44,567 bases of DNA from contig JAGXGZ010000069.1 of the NCBI GenBank assembly GCA_024636495.1, positions 1-44,567 on the forward strand. Reading direction: 5' to 3'. Both the position numbers and the translations under genes were made by a program. The stretch's first letter is position 1, and every line of letters begins with the position of its first letter. Of this stretch, positions 32,390 to 41,060 are shown piece after piece. The stretch comes from Roseobacter sp. Its GTDB lineage: Bacteria; Pseudomonadota; Alphaproteobacteria; Rhodobacterales; Rhodobacteraceae. The notes beneath the pieces were generated by a model, which saw only the letters and a program-made list of their open reading frames with translations, made no database searches and was not told the DNA's origin.

Positions 32390-33376
32390 TCAGGTCGCGG
32401 TGCTCACCTCAAAACGCGTGCGGTGCCGCGATGTCTGACCTGCCTGCAACAGGCTAGATGGATAGCCGCTTTGGTTCGGTGTGTCGGGCCAGAACTGCGG
32501 TTCAATCGCAAGCCCCGCGTAGGCACCATAGGCCTTGCCGCCGTGCCCCAGCATCTGGCCTGTATCAATATCTGCGCCGTTATACATCTGAAGCCCGGGC
32601 TGATCCGTCTGCACCTCAAGCACAAGGCCAGCGGCCGCAAGCCGGCAAACGGGGCGCATTCCGTCATATGGCGGGCGAAAACAAAAGTTGTGATCCAGCA
32701 CAGCACCGATGCTGCGCGGTTCACGGTAATCAAAACCGCTGCCGGAAACAGGTGCCGGATCGCCCACGGGAATTTGCTCTTGATCCACCGGCAGATAGCT
32801 GTCGGCCAGAATTGTCAGCCGATGGTCAGACAGGTCCGCCTGCCCCGACAAATTCCAATAGCCGTGAAATGCAGGGCTGAAATAGGTGTCGGTGTCAGAC
32901 TGGCCCGCAACCTCGATCTCAAGCGCGCCTGAGGGGTCCAGCCGGTACGTCGTCGTGGCCAATATACGGCCCGGAAACCCGCCAAGCCCTTCGGGGTGTT
33001 CCAACCCAAGCTGGCACTGCGCATCCGACACGCTTAGAAACGTCCAGTTGCGACTGCTATACCCCGCGCGCCCACTGTGCAAAGTGGTGCGCCCGCCTTC
33101 GTTCTTGTCCAGATCATATGTGCGCCCGCCGACCTGCATCCGCCCGCCTGCGATCCGGTTTGCCACGGGTCCGACGATTGCGCCAAAATACAGCATTGGG
33201 CCCAGATAGGCCTCAAGGCTTGCTGACCCCAGCACCAACCCATGATCAACCCCCGCAATGCGGTAATCTTGCAGCGTGGCCCCCCAAGACAGGACACGCG
33301 CCCGCGCGCCCCCTGCATTCAATTCGCAAGAGGTGACAGTGTGCCCGTCAGGGTCTGTGCCAAAATGTTCAGTCAT
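32390..33376 (-). CDS. Aldose 1-epimerase (galactose mutarotase family)
   Basis: 328 residues from the ATG at 33376, with AGGAA seven bases upstream; an ATG two codons earlier sits against that site. It interconverts alpha and beta anomers of hexoses. Active-site residues are present: the His in TLHSGRAGYSSRNW, the second His in FSPAFHGYWNLSGQ, and the general base Glu in GLAIEPQFWPDTPN. A standalone gene with no sugar operon beside it. Divergent from the small ORF/HPt-like pair. The region carries no obvious signal of transfer. Confidence 0.92.
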   Translation of the reverse strand: MTEHFGTDPDGHTVTSCELNAGGARARVLSWGATLQDYRIAGVDHGLVLGSASLEAYLGPMLYFGAIVGPVANRIAGGRMQVGGRTYDLDKNEGGRTTLHSGRAGYSSRNWTFLSVSDAQCQLGLEHPEGLGGFPGRILATTTYRLDPSGALEIEVAGQSDTDTYFSPAFHGYWNLSGQADLSDHRLTILADSYLPVDQEQIPVGDPAPVSGSGFDYREPRSIGAVLDHNFCFRPPYDGMRPVCRLAAAGLVLEVQTDQPGLQMYNGADIDTGQMLGHGGKAYGAYAGLAIEPQFWPDTPNQSGYPSSLLQAGQTSRHRTRFEVSTAT

Positions 33377-33493
33377 GATCATTTCCTGATATTGCAAGAA
33401 TTCCGCCCAATTTCTGCCCGCATTCGCCGTTAACCATTTGTTATACCAATAGCGCACTATTGGCCTTTGTTTCGTATTTAGTGGGGTAACTGA

Positions 33494-33637
33494 ATGAGAC
33501 TTCTTACAACAGACGGTCCAGCGATAGGCGCTGATAACCTTTCGCCTTTCGCCAAAAAACCGTCGGACGACAAGCCGATATCACCCTTCCTTGTTTGGGC
33601 AGAAGCAAGTTCTGTCAAGCGCGGGTGTTGGACATGA
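33494..33637 (+). CDS. Small ORF (47 aa) coupled to the HPt-like gene
   Basis: ATG at 33494 with GTGGGG seven bases upstream; 47 residues starting MRLLTTDGPAIGADN and ending VKRGCWT, TGA at 33635-33637. Its stop overlaps the ATG of the HPt-like gene as ATGA, and that gene lacks its own ribosome-binding site. I recognise no family. It may be a real small protein or only a translational lead-in. Evidence is positional. Confidence 0.35.
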   Translation: MRLLTTDGPAIGADNLSPFAKKPSDDKPISPFLVWAEASSVKRGCWT

Positions 33638-34014
33638 TCCATCAAAAACTCGCCCTTCCCGGTCTTGACCGCACCCGCGCCCGCTTTCTTGAGATGCTCA
33701 AAGACCGGCTGGCTACGATCGCAGGCCATGCGATTGCAGCATGGGAAAGCCACAAGCTGGAAGACGTCAACGGCAACCTTGGCCGGGCGCGCGGGATGTT
33801 GTGCCAGATTTCCGGGTCCGCCGGGTCACTTGGGTTTGACGATCTGGGTCAACATGCTGAATCCGTTGAAAAGGCCATCGCCGACCATCTAAACGGCGAC
33901 GACGCCGATCTAGGCATCTGCCCCGCTGACCTGATCTTTCACTTGGATCACTTTGTGCAACGCTGTCAGGCGTTGATAGAAACGCATCCTCAGCAGGTCA
34001 AGCAAGCGTGCTAG
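33634..34014 (+). CDS. HPt-like protein lacking the phospho-accepting His
   Basis: 126 residues from the ATG at 33634. The segment RARGMLCQISGSAGSLGFDD followed by LGQHAESVEKAI matches the histidine phosphotransfer helix pattern (AHxLKGSAGxLG, then a second helix with LxxxAxxLE). At the position of the phosphorylated His the protein has C57 (codon TGC), and the usual Lys three residues on is Ser. It is therefore either a non-phosphorylated HPt mimic, as known for proteins that bind response regulators without transferring phosphate, or a decayed copy. No histidine kinase or response regulator is adjacent. The start could also be GTG or TTG a few codons earlier. Confidence 0.6.
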   Translation: MIHQKLALPGLDRTRARFLEMLKDRLATIAGHAIAAWESHKLEDVNGNLGRARGMLCQISGSAGSLGFDDLGQHAESVEKAIADHLNGDDADLGICPADLIFHLDHFVQRCQALIETHPQQVKQAC

Positions 34015-34030
34015 GACTGCGCCGCTTTAC

Positions 34031-35299
34031 CTATTGCGGCGGATAGATCAGTAAAGCGCGGAAATCATTGACGTTGGTCAGGGTCGGGCCGGTCACCACC
34101 TGGCCGCCGACCGCCTTGAAAAAACGATGTGCATCATTGCTGGCCAGACTTGCCGCGGGATCAACGCCAGCAGCCTTGGCACGCACCAAGGTTCCGGGAT
34201 GCACAATCGCACCTGCAACCTCGTCCGCGCCGTCCACCCCGTCGGTATCGCAGGCCAATGCCCAAATATTCGCGGCACCATTCAGCGCCAAAGCCAGCGC
34301 CAGACAATATTCCGCGTTCGGCCCGCCAATGCCGTCCCCGCGCCGTGTGACCGTCAGCTCGCCCCCCGACAACATCAAAAGCGGTGGATCACCGGCACGC
34401 ATCTTCGCCTGTTCGGACAATGCCAGCGCGGCATGAGTATCTGCAACGATCCGCGCCTCCCCCTCAAGATCATTGCCCAAACGGACAACCCGCAAGCCCG
34501 CCATCTGTGCCAGCGCTTCGGCCGCATCCAGCGATTGCGTGGGGGCCGCGTAAATCTGGTTGACCACCTGTGACAGCTGCCGATCACCCGGCGCAATCAC
34601 CTGCGATCCGGCCATTAGTGCTGCGTTGACGGCTGCAGGCACAGAGATATCCCAACGCGCAAGGATGGCGCGCGCGTCTGTAACGATGCTGGCATCCCCC
34701 ACCGTCGGGCCTGATCCGATCATAGCCATGTCATCGCCCGGCACATCCGAGATCATCAAGGCCAGCATCTGCGCGGGATAAGCAGCGGCCGCCAATTGCC
34801 CCCCTTTGACGCAAGACAGATGTTTGCGCACCATATTCATCTGTTGGATCGGCGCACCGGACGCCAGCAGCGCCGCGTTAACGGCCTGTTTTTCCGCCAA
34901 AGTGATATCGCCCAAAGGCGCCACCAGCAGCGCCGACGCCCCGCCCGAGATCAGCGCAAGCACGAAATCGCCTTCGCCCAGCCCTTCTAGCATCGTCAGC
35001 ATCCGCTGGGTCGCCACCACCCCGGCCTGATCAGGAACGGGATGCGCGGCCTCGACAATTTCGATCCCCTGACAGGGGCGCGCATATCCATAGCGGGTGA
35101 TCACCAACCCCTCGCACGGGCCCCACTCGGCCTCGACCGCCTCGGCCATGCGCGCACTGGCTTTGCCTGCGCCAATAACAACCACGCGGCCCGCAGGTTT
35201 AGGCGGCAAAAACCGCGCAAGACTTTGCATCGGGTCGGCAACTTCGACGGCACGGTCGAAAAGCTGACGCAGCAGCGTTTCAGGAGGCGTTTGTGTCAT
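34031..35299 (-). CDS. Glycerate 2-kinase (MOFRL family; annotated in places as hydroxypyruvate reductase TtuD)
   Basis: 422 residues. N-terminal DUF4147 domain with VIGAGKASARMAEAVEAEWG and LISGGASALL, then the C-terminal MOFRL domain with LLMLSGGELTV, ALACDTDGVDG and GPTLTNVNDF. It phosphorylates D-glycerate to 2-phosphoglycerate and feeds the lower glycolytic path. Older annotations call such genes hydroxypyruvate reductase; the MOFRL fold supports the kinase. It converges with the HPt-like gene and is co-directional with the gamma-glutamyltransferase gene with a 19-base gap, although a metabolic link between them is not obvious. Confidence 0.9.
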   Translation of the reverse strand: MTQTPPETLLRQLFDRAVEVADPMQSLARFLPPKPAGRVVVIGAGKASARMAEAVEAEWGPCEGLVITRYGYARPCQGIEIVEAAHPVPDQAGVVATQRMLTMLEGLGEGDFVLALISGGASALLVAPLGDITLAEKQAVNAALLASGAPIQQMNMVRKHLSCVKGGQLAAAAYPAQMLALMISDVPGDDMAMIGSGPTVGDASIVTDARAILARWDISVPAAVNAALMAGSQVIAPGDRQLSQVVNQIYAAPTQSLDAAEALAQMAGLRVVRLGNDLEGEARIVADTHAALALSEQAKMRAGDPPLLMLSGGELTVTRRGDGIGGPNAEYCLALALALNGAANIWALACDTDGVDGADEVAGAIVHPGTLVRAKAAGVDPAASLASNDAHRFFKAVGGQVVTGPTLTNVNDFRALLIYPPQ

Positions 35300-35318
35300 A
35301 ATACGTCTCTAACCCAGC

Positions 35319-36884
35319 CTAAAACCCGACAGCACAGCCATCTTTGCGATGATCCGATCCGGCCACATAGCCGTCACCATGGCGCGCGATCAGCTGCGCC
35401 CCGCCAAAGCCAAAGGCGTTATCCGGCGCTTCGCGGGTGATGACATGCCCCATGCCTTCAAGCGCTTTGACAGTATCGTCGCGCATTGTGCTTTCAACGG
35501 CCACCTCGCGGCCCGCCACGAAACGCCAGCGCGGCGCATCGCTGGCTGCTTGCGGTGATTGCCCGTGCACCATCATCCGCGTGACCATTTGCACATGGCC
35601 CTGCGCCTGCATCGGCCCGCCCATGACGCCAAAGCTCATAAGCGGCGCGCCGTCTTGCATCACAAAGCCGGGGATAATCGTCTGGAAGGGTCGTTTGGAG
35701 GGCCCGATCTGATTGGCGTGGCCCGGTGTTTCGACAAAGCCCGCGCCACGGTTTTGCAGACTGATACCTGTGTCCGGCACCACAACGCCCGACCCGAAAC
35801 CCATGTAGTTCGACTGGATCAGCGACACCATCTTACCAGACGCATCGGCGGCGGTGATATAGACCGTCCCGCCGTGCTTTGGCGCGCCTTCAGCCGCCAC
35901 TTGCGCCTTGTCAGGGTCGATTTCCCCGGCACGTCGCGCCAGATAGGCGGGGGTCAGCATCTCTTGCGGGGTGACGTCCATATGCGCGGGGTCGGCCACG
36001 AAGGCCTCGGCATCGGCCAGCCCCAACTTGATCGCCTCGATCTGTAAATGCAGGGCCTGGGGGCTATCGGGGGCATGGCTGGCAAGGTCGAAATGCCCCA
36101 AAATGCCAAGCGCACTAAGGGCCGCGATGCCCTGCCCGTTTGGCGGAATTTCGTGCAGTGCAACACCTGCGTAATCTTGGCTAAGCGTGCCACACCAATC
36201 GGGCTTGTGATCTGCCATATCGGCCATCGCCAAGGCTGACCCGTGGCGCGCTGCATCTGCGACGATCTGCTCCGCCAACTCTCCGGTGTAAAACGCGGCA
36301 CCCTTGGTTTGTGCGATCAGACGCAGCGATCGCGCCTGCGCGGGGTTGCGAAAAACCTCTCCTGCTTTGGGGGCCTGCCCGCCGGGTAAAAAACATTCGG
36401 CAAAGCCCGGTTGCGCGCCAAGGGTTTTGCCCGCGATCTGCCACAATCGCGCGATGATCGGGGTGACCAGAAAACCGTTCTCGGCATAGTCTATTGCCGG
36501 GCCAAACAGCGCCTCGAACGGCAACGCGCCAAAGCGTGTCGATAGTGCGACCCATCCCGACACCGCACCGGGCACCGTGACGCTGCCCCACCCGCGCGTC
36601 GTCACCTCGGTAGCGGTCAGACCGGCAGGCGACCGGCCCGATGCATTCAACCCGTGCAGCCCGGCACCGTCCCATAAAATGGCAAAGGCATCACTGCCCA
36701 GCCCGTTGCCCGTGGGTTCAACCACCGTCAGCGTAATCGCCGCCGCAAGGGCCGCGTCAATGGCATTGCCGCCCATATGCAGCATGGACAAGCCTGCCTG
36801 GGCTGCCAAAGGCTGGGACGTGGCAACGATATTGCGGGCCACCAACGGCCCGCGGCGAATATCATAGGGGGTGTTAAAATTCAT
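35319..36884 (-). CDS. Gamma-glutamyltransferase family Ntn hydrolase
   Basis: 521 residues. Autoprocessing N-terminal-nucleophile enzyme. The N-terminal half has GGNAIDAALAAAITLTVVEP, and the processing Thr is T340 in KHGGTVYITAAD, the first residue of the small subunit after cleavage. SLIQSNYMGFGSG and GVMGGPMQAQGHVQ follow. No signal peptide is seen, so it is probably cytoplasmic, unlike E. coli Ggt; this resembles the cytoplasmic YwrD-like or acylase members. The substrate may be gamma-glutamyl compounds, glutathione conjugates or an acyl amide. It is upstream of the glycerate kinase gene. Confidence 0.88.
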   Translation of the reverse strand: MNFNTPYDIRRGPLVARNIVATSQPLAAQAGLSMLHMGGNAIDAALAAAITLTVVEPTGNGLGSDAFAILWDGAGLHGLNASGRSPAGLTATEVTTRGWGSVTVPGAVSGWVALSTRFGALPFEALFGPAIDYAENGFLVTPIIARLWQIAGKTLGAQPGFAECFLPGGQAPKAGEVFRNPAQARSLRLIAQTKGAAFYTGELAEQIVADAARHGSALAMADMADHKPDWCGTLSQDYAGVALHEIPPNGQGIAALSALGILGHFDLASHAPDSPQALHLQIEAIKLGLADAEAFVADPAHMDVTPQEMLTPAYLARRAGEIDPDKAQVAAEGAPKHGGTVYITAADASGKMVSLIQSNYMGFGSGVVVPDTGISLQNRGAGFVETPGHANQIGPSKRPFQTIIPGFVMQDGAPLMSFGVMGGPMQAQGHVQMVTRMMVHGQSPQAASDAPRWRFVAGREVAVESTMRDDTVKALEGMGHVITREAPDNAFGFGGAQLIARHGDGYVAGSDHRKDGCAVGF

Positions 36885-37042
36885 CCCCTATCCTGCGACC
36901 GGAAATCACCCGGACGCAAGTGGGAAAACCACACCCATAAGATGCCTCTTTTTTAGGCGTCGCCGGATCGCTGAAATCACCGCGACTGGCGGCATTTGCA
37001 AAAGCTGCTTGCGGTTCCTGAAATGCGCCCTAACCTTGATCT
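36885..37042. other. Divergent promoter region between Ggt and Anbu clusters
   Basis: 158 bases. It contains GATGCCT (36941-36947), loop CTTTTTT, AGGCGTC (36955-36961), a 7-bp hairpin with one G-U pair. The T residues are in the loop and not after the stem, so it is not a classical terminator. No clear promoter boxes were assigned. Confidence 0.4.
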
Positions 37043-38470
37043 ATGGATAAAAATAAACAGTTTTTCGATGAGATGATCGCGGGCCCAGACACGGTCACAG
37101 ATCCTTACATCGGCTATAATAAATGGTTTGCGGAGCAAGACCCGGATCATTTAACCCGCAAATCCCAAGAGGCCGAAACCTTTTTCAGGCGCAGTGGAAT
37201 CACCTTTAATGTCTACGGTCAGGCCGAAGCGCAGGAACGTCTTATCCCGTTCGATCTTGTGCCTCGAATTATAGCAGAGCGGGAATGGGCCAAGCTGTCC
37301 AAGGGGATCGCGCAGCGCGTGACCGCGATCAACGCCTTCATTCATGACGTCTATAACCGTCAGGAAATTCTGCGCGCGGGCGTGGTGCCTTATGATCTGG
37401 TTGCCAAGAACGATGCGTTCTTGCCGCAGATGATGGGGTTCAGCCCGCCCGGCAAGGTGTACACCCACATCGTAGGCACGGACATCGTGCGCACCGGCCC
37501 GGATGATTTCTTTGTCCTTGAGGACAATGCGCGCACCCCGTCAGGTGTGTCGTACATGCTGGAAAACCGCGAAACGATGCTGCAAATGTTCCCTGAACTG
37601 TTCAGCCGCGTGCGCGTGAAACCGGTCAACTCCTACCCCGACAGTTTGCACCGCGCTTTGTGCGATTGTGCGCCGCCTGCCTGCAATGGCAAGCCGCGTG
37701 TCGCCGTTCTGACACCGGGAATTCACAACTCGGCCTATTTTGAACATTCGTTCCTTGCCGATCAAATGGGGGTCGAGCTGGTCGAGGGGCATGACCTGCG
37801 GGTCGTAGATGGCCGGATCGCCATGCGCACAACCTTGGGATACGAGCCTGTCGATGTGCTGTACCGACGGATTGACGACGAATATCTTGATCCGCTCAGC
37901 TTTAACCCCGACAGCATGTTGGGTGTGCCGGGGATCATGGATATCTACCGTGCAGGCGGGATTACAATCGCCAACGCACCGGGTGCAGGCATCGCCGATG
38001 ACAAGGCGATCTATTCCTACATGCCCGAGATCGTTGAATTTTATACGGGCGAAAAGGCAATCCTGAAGAACGTCGAAACCTTCCGCTGCGCGGAACCTGA
38101 CGCGTTGAAATATACGCTGGATAACCTGCACGAACTGGTGGTCAAAGAGGTGCACGGTTCAGGCGGTTACGGGATGTTGGTCGGCCCCGCCGCCAGCAAA
38201 CAGGAGCTTGAGGATTTCGCCGCCAAACTGCGGGCCCGACCTGCCAATTATATCGCACAACCGACATTGTCGCTGTCGACCGTGCCAATCTTTACAGATA
38301 GCGAACTGGCCCCGCGCCACGTTGATCTGCGCCCCTATGTGCTGGTATCGCCCAACGGCATCAACATCACACCCGGAGGATTGACACGGGTGGCGCTGAC
38401 AGAAGGGTCGCTGGTGGTCAACTCAAGCCAGGGCGGCGGCACGAAAGACACTTGGGTTTTGGAGGAGTAG
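37043..38470 (+). CDS. Circularly permuted ATP-grasp type 2 protein (Anbu cluster)
   Basis: 475 residues. Member of the DUF404/DUF407 ATP-grasp group: YNVYG-like FNVYGQAEAQERLIPFDLVP, then NAFIHDVYNRQEILRAG, VLEDNARTPSGVSYMLENR, VKEVHGSGGYGMLVGP and a C-terminal end with SSQGGGTKDTWVLE. These proteins are thought to ligate amino acids or amines to carboxylates using ATP; the substrate is unknown. It starts the conserved four-gene set ATP-grasp, alpha-E, transglutaminase, Anbu, which comparative genomics has linked to peptide tag synthesis and removal. Four bases separate it from the alpha-E gene. Confidence 0.9.
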   Translation: MDKNKQFFDEMIAGPDTVTDPYIGYNKWFAEQDPDHLTRKSQEAETFFRRSGITFNVYGQAEAQERLIPFDLVPRIIAEREWAKLSKGIAQRVTAINAFIHDVYNRQEILRAGVVPYDLVAKNDAFLPQMMGFSPPGKVYTHIVGTDIVRTGPDDFFVLEDNARTPSGVSYMLENRETMLQMFPELFSRVRVKPVNSYPDSLHRALCDCAPPACNGKPRVAVLTPGIHNSAYFEHSFLADQMGVELVEGHDLRVVDGRIAMRTTLGYEPVDVLYRRIDDEYLDPLSFNPDSMLGVPGIMDIYRAGGITIANAPGAGIADDKAIYSYMPEIVEFYTGEKAILKNVETFRCAEPDALKYTLDNLHELVVKEVHGSGGYGMLVGPAASKQELEDFAAKLRARPANYIAQPTLSLSTVPIFTDSELAPRHVDLRPYVLVSPNGINITPGGLTRVALTEGSLVVNSSQGGGTKDTWVLEE

Positions 38471-38474
38471 CACA

Positions 38475-39416
38475 ATGCTAGGCAAAACCGCAGGAGGTCT
38501 GTACTGGATGTTCCGCTTGCTTGAGCGCGGCGAGAACACGGCACGCATGGTCGAAGCCGGATTTCGGATGGCCCTGACCCGGTCCACCGACAGTGAAACG
38601 GAATGGAAATCGGTCGTCACGACATCAGGCGTGGGGCGCGGATATGATAGTGTCTATGACCACTACGCCGCCAAGGAAGTCATCGATTATCTGCTGCGCG
38701 ACAAACGCAATCCGTCCAGCGTGCTGTCCGTCAGCAAGGCGGCCCGCGACAATGCGCGGCTGGTGCGCACAGCACTGACCACCGAAGTATGGGAGGCCGT
38801 TAACGAAAACTGGATGGTGCTGACAGATCTGTTGGAAAATCCGGTACAGCAAAAAGACCTGCCCGCCGCCTTGGCGACGATCCGGCAGCATTCGGCATTG
38901 GTCCGCGGTGCCCTGCACGGCACGATGCTACGCAATGATATCTACGATTTCTCGCGGCTTGGCACCTTTATCGAACGGGCCGATAACACCGCGCGGATTA
39001 TCGACGTGAAATACTATACTTTGCTGCCCTCGGTCAGCTTTGTGGGGTCGTCGCTGGACAACGTGCAATGGGAAACCGTGCTGCGATCCGTATCGGCGCA
39101 TCGGTCGTTTCGCTGGCTGCATCAAGGTGACATGACAGCCTCGGCCATCGCCGATTTCCTGATCCTTGATCGCCGTTTGCCCCGGTCTTTGGCGTTTTGC
39201 ATCAGTCAGGTGGTTAGCCAGCTCGACGCGCTGTCTGACGACTATAAGGTGACGTTGCCGTGCAACGATATGGCGCGAAAGCTTGATAAAGACATGAGAT
39301 CACGCGACATCGGTGCCATCTTCGAGGATGGTTTGCACGAATTCATCAGCACTTTCATCGGCAGAAACAACGCCTTGGCGATGCAGATCGAAACTGATTT
39401 CAGGTTTAATAAATAG
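38475..39416 (+). CDS. Alpha-E domain (DUF403) protein
   Basis: 313 residues, GGAG overlapping the end of the previous gene. All-helical alpha-E domain. It begins MLGKTAGGLYWMFRLLERGE, the nearly universal start of the family, with NTARMVE next, then RGALHGTMLRNDIYDFSRLG and IERADNTARIIDVKYYTLLP, where the E/R pairs of the domain recur. The biochemical role is unknown; it nearly always accompanies the ATP-grasp and transglutaminase genes and is presumed to form part of the same ligase/peptidase system. Confidence 0.9.
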   Translation: MLGKTAGGLYWMFRLLERGENTARMVEAGFRMALTRSTDSETEWKSVVTTSGVGRGYDSVYDHYAAKEVIDYLLRDKRNPSSVLSVSKAARDNARLVRTALTTEVWEAVNENWMVLTDLLENPVQQKDLPAALATIRQHSALVRGALHGTMLRNDIYDFSRLGTFIERADNTARIIDVKYYTLLPSVSFVGSSLDNVQWETVLRSVSAHRSFRWLHQGDMTASAIADFLILDRRLPRSLAFCISQVVSQLDALSDDYKVTLPCNDMARKLDKDMRSRDIGAIFEDGLHEFISTFIGRNNALAMQIETDFRFNK

Positions 39417-39427
39417 GCTGTCCGATT

Positions 39428-40225
39428 ATGCTTCTTCACATCAGCCACACCACGAAATATGCCTATGACCAACCGGTCGATTATGCATTGCAACAACTGC
39501 GTCTGACGCCTCAGGTGCTGAAATGCCAGCGCATCGTCGATTGGAAAATCACTGTCGATGGCGGCACGGTCGAGGCGTTTTATACCGATCATCACGGCAA
39601 TGACGTGCATTTGATCAACGTTGATGCAGGCGGCGTTTCTGTGTCGATCACGGCTGCCGGCTCGGTCGAGACGACCGACACCGCGGGCATAGTGCCGCTG
39701 CCCAAAAGCGGGCCGCCGCTGTGGTATTTCAGCCAGACAACCGCGCTGACCACACCCGGCCCCGCAATTGGCAAGCTTGCCAGCGAAACCGCCAGCGAGA
39801 CGAACAATCTTAACCGTCTCCACAGCCTGTCGCGTCTTATCGCCAAGCAGGTCAGTTACGGCAAAGATGGCACCTATGTCGCCACCACCGCCGAAGAGGC
39901 CATGCAAGGCGGGGTTGGCGTCTGCCAGGACCACGCCCATATTTTTATCGCAGCGGCACGGGCGGGTGGCATTCCGGCGCGCTATGTCAGCGGATATCTG
40001 ATGATGGACGGCCAGATCGACCAGGACGCAAGCCATGCCTGGGCCGAAGCCTTTGTGAATGGCCTGGGTTGGGTCGGTTTCGATGTGTCGAACAGTCAGT
40101 CGCCAGATGAACGCTATGTCCGTCTTGCCGTTGGCCGCGATTACCACGACGCGGCCCCGTTTTCAGGTATGCGCGTCGGAAATGCCAAAGAAACAATGAT
40201 TGTAAATCTGCAAGTCCAGCAGTAG
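39428..40225 (+). CDS. Transglutaminase-like cysteine peptidase (Anbu cluster)
   Basis: 265 residues. N-terminal beta-sandwich (MLLHISHTTKYAYDQPVDYA) with LRLTPQVLKCQ, then the papain-like transglutaminase core. The catalytic triad is C166 in GVGVCQDHAHIFIA, H203 in ASHAWAEAFV and D219 in GWVGFDVSN. In bacteria such enzymes usually hydrolyse amide or isopeptide bonds. In this cluster it may cleave or attach the product of the ATP-grasp ligase. It is 11 bases from the alpha-E gene and 54 bases before the Anbu gene. No signal peptide, so cytoplasmic. Confidence 0.9.
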   Translation: MLLHISHTTKYAYDQPVDYALQQLRLTPQVLKCQRIVDWKITVDGGTVEAFYTDHHGNDVHLINVDAGGVSVSITAAGSVETTDTAGIVPLPKSGPPLWYFSQTTALTTPGPAIGKLASETASETNNLNRLHSLSRLIAKQVSYGKDGTYVATTAEEAMQGGVGVCQDHAHIFIAAARAGGIPARYVSGYLMMDGQIDQDASHAWAEAFVNGLGWVGFDVSNSQSPDERYVRLAVGRDYHDAAPFSGMRVGNAKETMIVNLQVQQ

Positions 40226-40279
40226 ATCGGGCCATCGCGTCGGGGAAACCCGGACCAATGCTATAAACGGATACATCAC

Positions 40280-41032
40280 ATGACCTATTGCGTGGCGCTG
40301 CGGTTGGACCAAGGGCTGGTTTTCATGTCCGATACCCGCACGAATGCGGGCGTCGACAATTTCTCGACCACCCGCAAGATGTTTACCTTCCAGACGCCCG
40401 GCGATCGCATGATCACAATCATGACAGCTGGAAACCTTGCCACGACCCAAGCGTTGATCAGCCTGTTGCGCGAACGCTCCAAGGTCGCGCTTGAGCGTGA
40501 CCCAAGCATCCTGCACGCGCCAACCATGTTTCAGGTCGCCCGCCTTGTCGGTGAAACCCTGCGCGAAGTGATCAGCGACACCCAGAAAAAGGGCCAGATG
40601 TCCGCCGCAAGCTTTCATGCAACGGTGATTGTCGGAGGTCAGATCAAAAACGGTCTGCCGACGCTGTTTTTGGTCTATCCCGAAGGCAACTTTATCGAGA
40701 TCACCGAAGACACGCCCTTCTTCCAGATTGGCGAGACGAAATACGGCAAGCCGATCCTCGTGCGCGCCTATGAGCCTGACATGAGCCTGCAAGACGCCGT
40801 GAAACTGCTGCTGGTGTCGTTCGATTCAACGCTCAAGGCAAACCTGTCTGTCGGGTTGCCGATTGATGTGCAGACCTATGTGAACGACAGCTTTGATGTA
40901 GCGACCCAAACCCGGATCGAGATTGAAGACCCGATGTATCAATCCATCTCGAAGGGGTGGGGCGACGCGTTGAAATCCGCGTTCCAGACCCTGCCATCCT
41001 ACGATATCGATTCGGGCAAGCGCGACGACTGA
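40280..41032 (+). CDS. Anbu (ancestral beta subunit) proteasome-type peptidase
   Basis: 250 residues. Ntn-fold proteasome beta relative: after removal of Met the nucleophile is T2 in MTYCVALRLDQGLVFMSDTR, with D18 and K33 (TTRKM) in place as Thr1, Asp17 and Lys33 equivalents. GNLATTQALISLL, typical of Anbu, and the long C-terminal helices (MYQSISKGWGDALKSAFQTL) follow. Published Anbu proteins assemble into an open-ring or helical form unlike the HslV and 20S barrels, and their peptidase activity is weak or undefined. No proteasome ATPase gene is near. It ends the Anbu cluster. Confidence 0.93.
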   Translation: MTYCVALRLDQGLVFMSDTRTNAGVDNFSTTRKMFTFQTPGDRMITIMTAGNLATTQALISLLRERSKVALERDPSILHAPTMFQVARLVGETLREVISDTQKKGQMSAASFHATVIVGGQIKNGLPTLFLVYPEGNFIEITEDTPFFQIGETKYGKPILVRAYEPDMSLQDAVKLLLVSFDSTLKANLSVGLPIDVQTYVNDSFDVATQTRIEIEDPMYQSISKGWGDALKSAFQTLPSYDIDSGKRDD

Positions 41033-41060
41033 ACCGCCGCGCTTGGGTCATCGTTAAGCG

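Noticed and set aside
36941..36961. Terminator in the Ggt/Anbu divergent region
   Set aside because: The hairpin has its T residues in the loop and no T-tract after the stem, and both flanking genes start here, so termination would not be expected.
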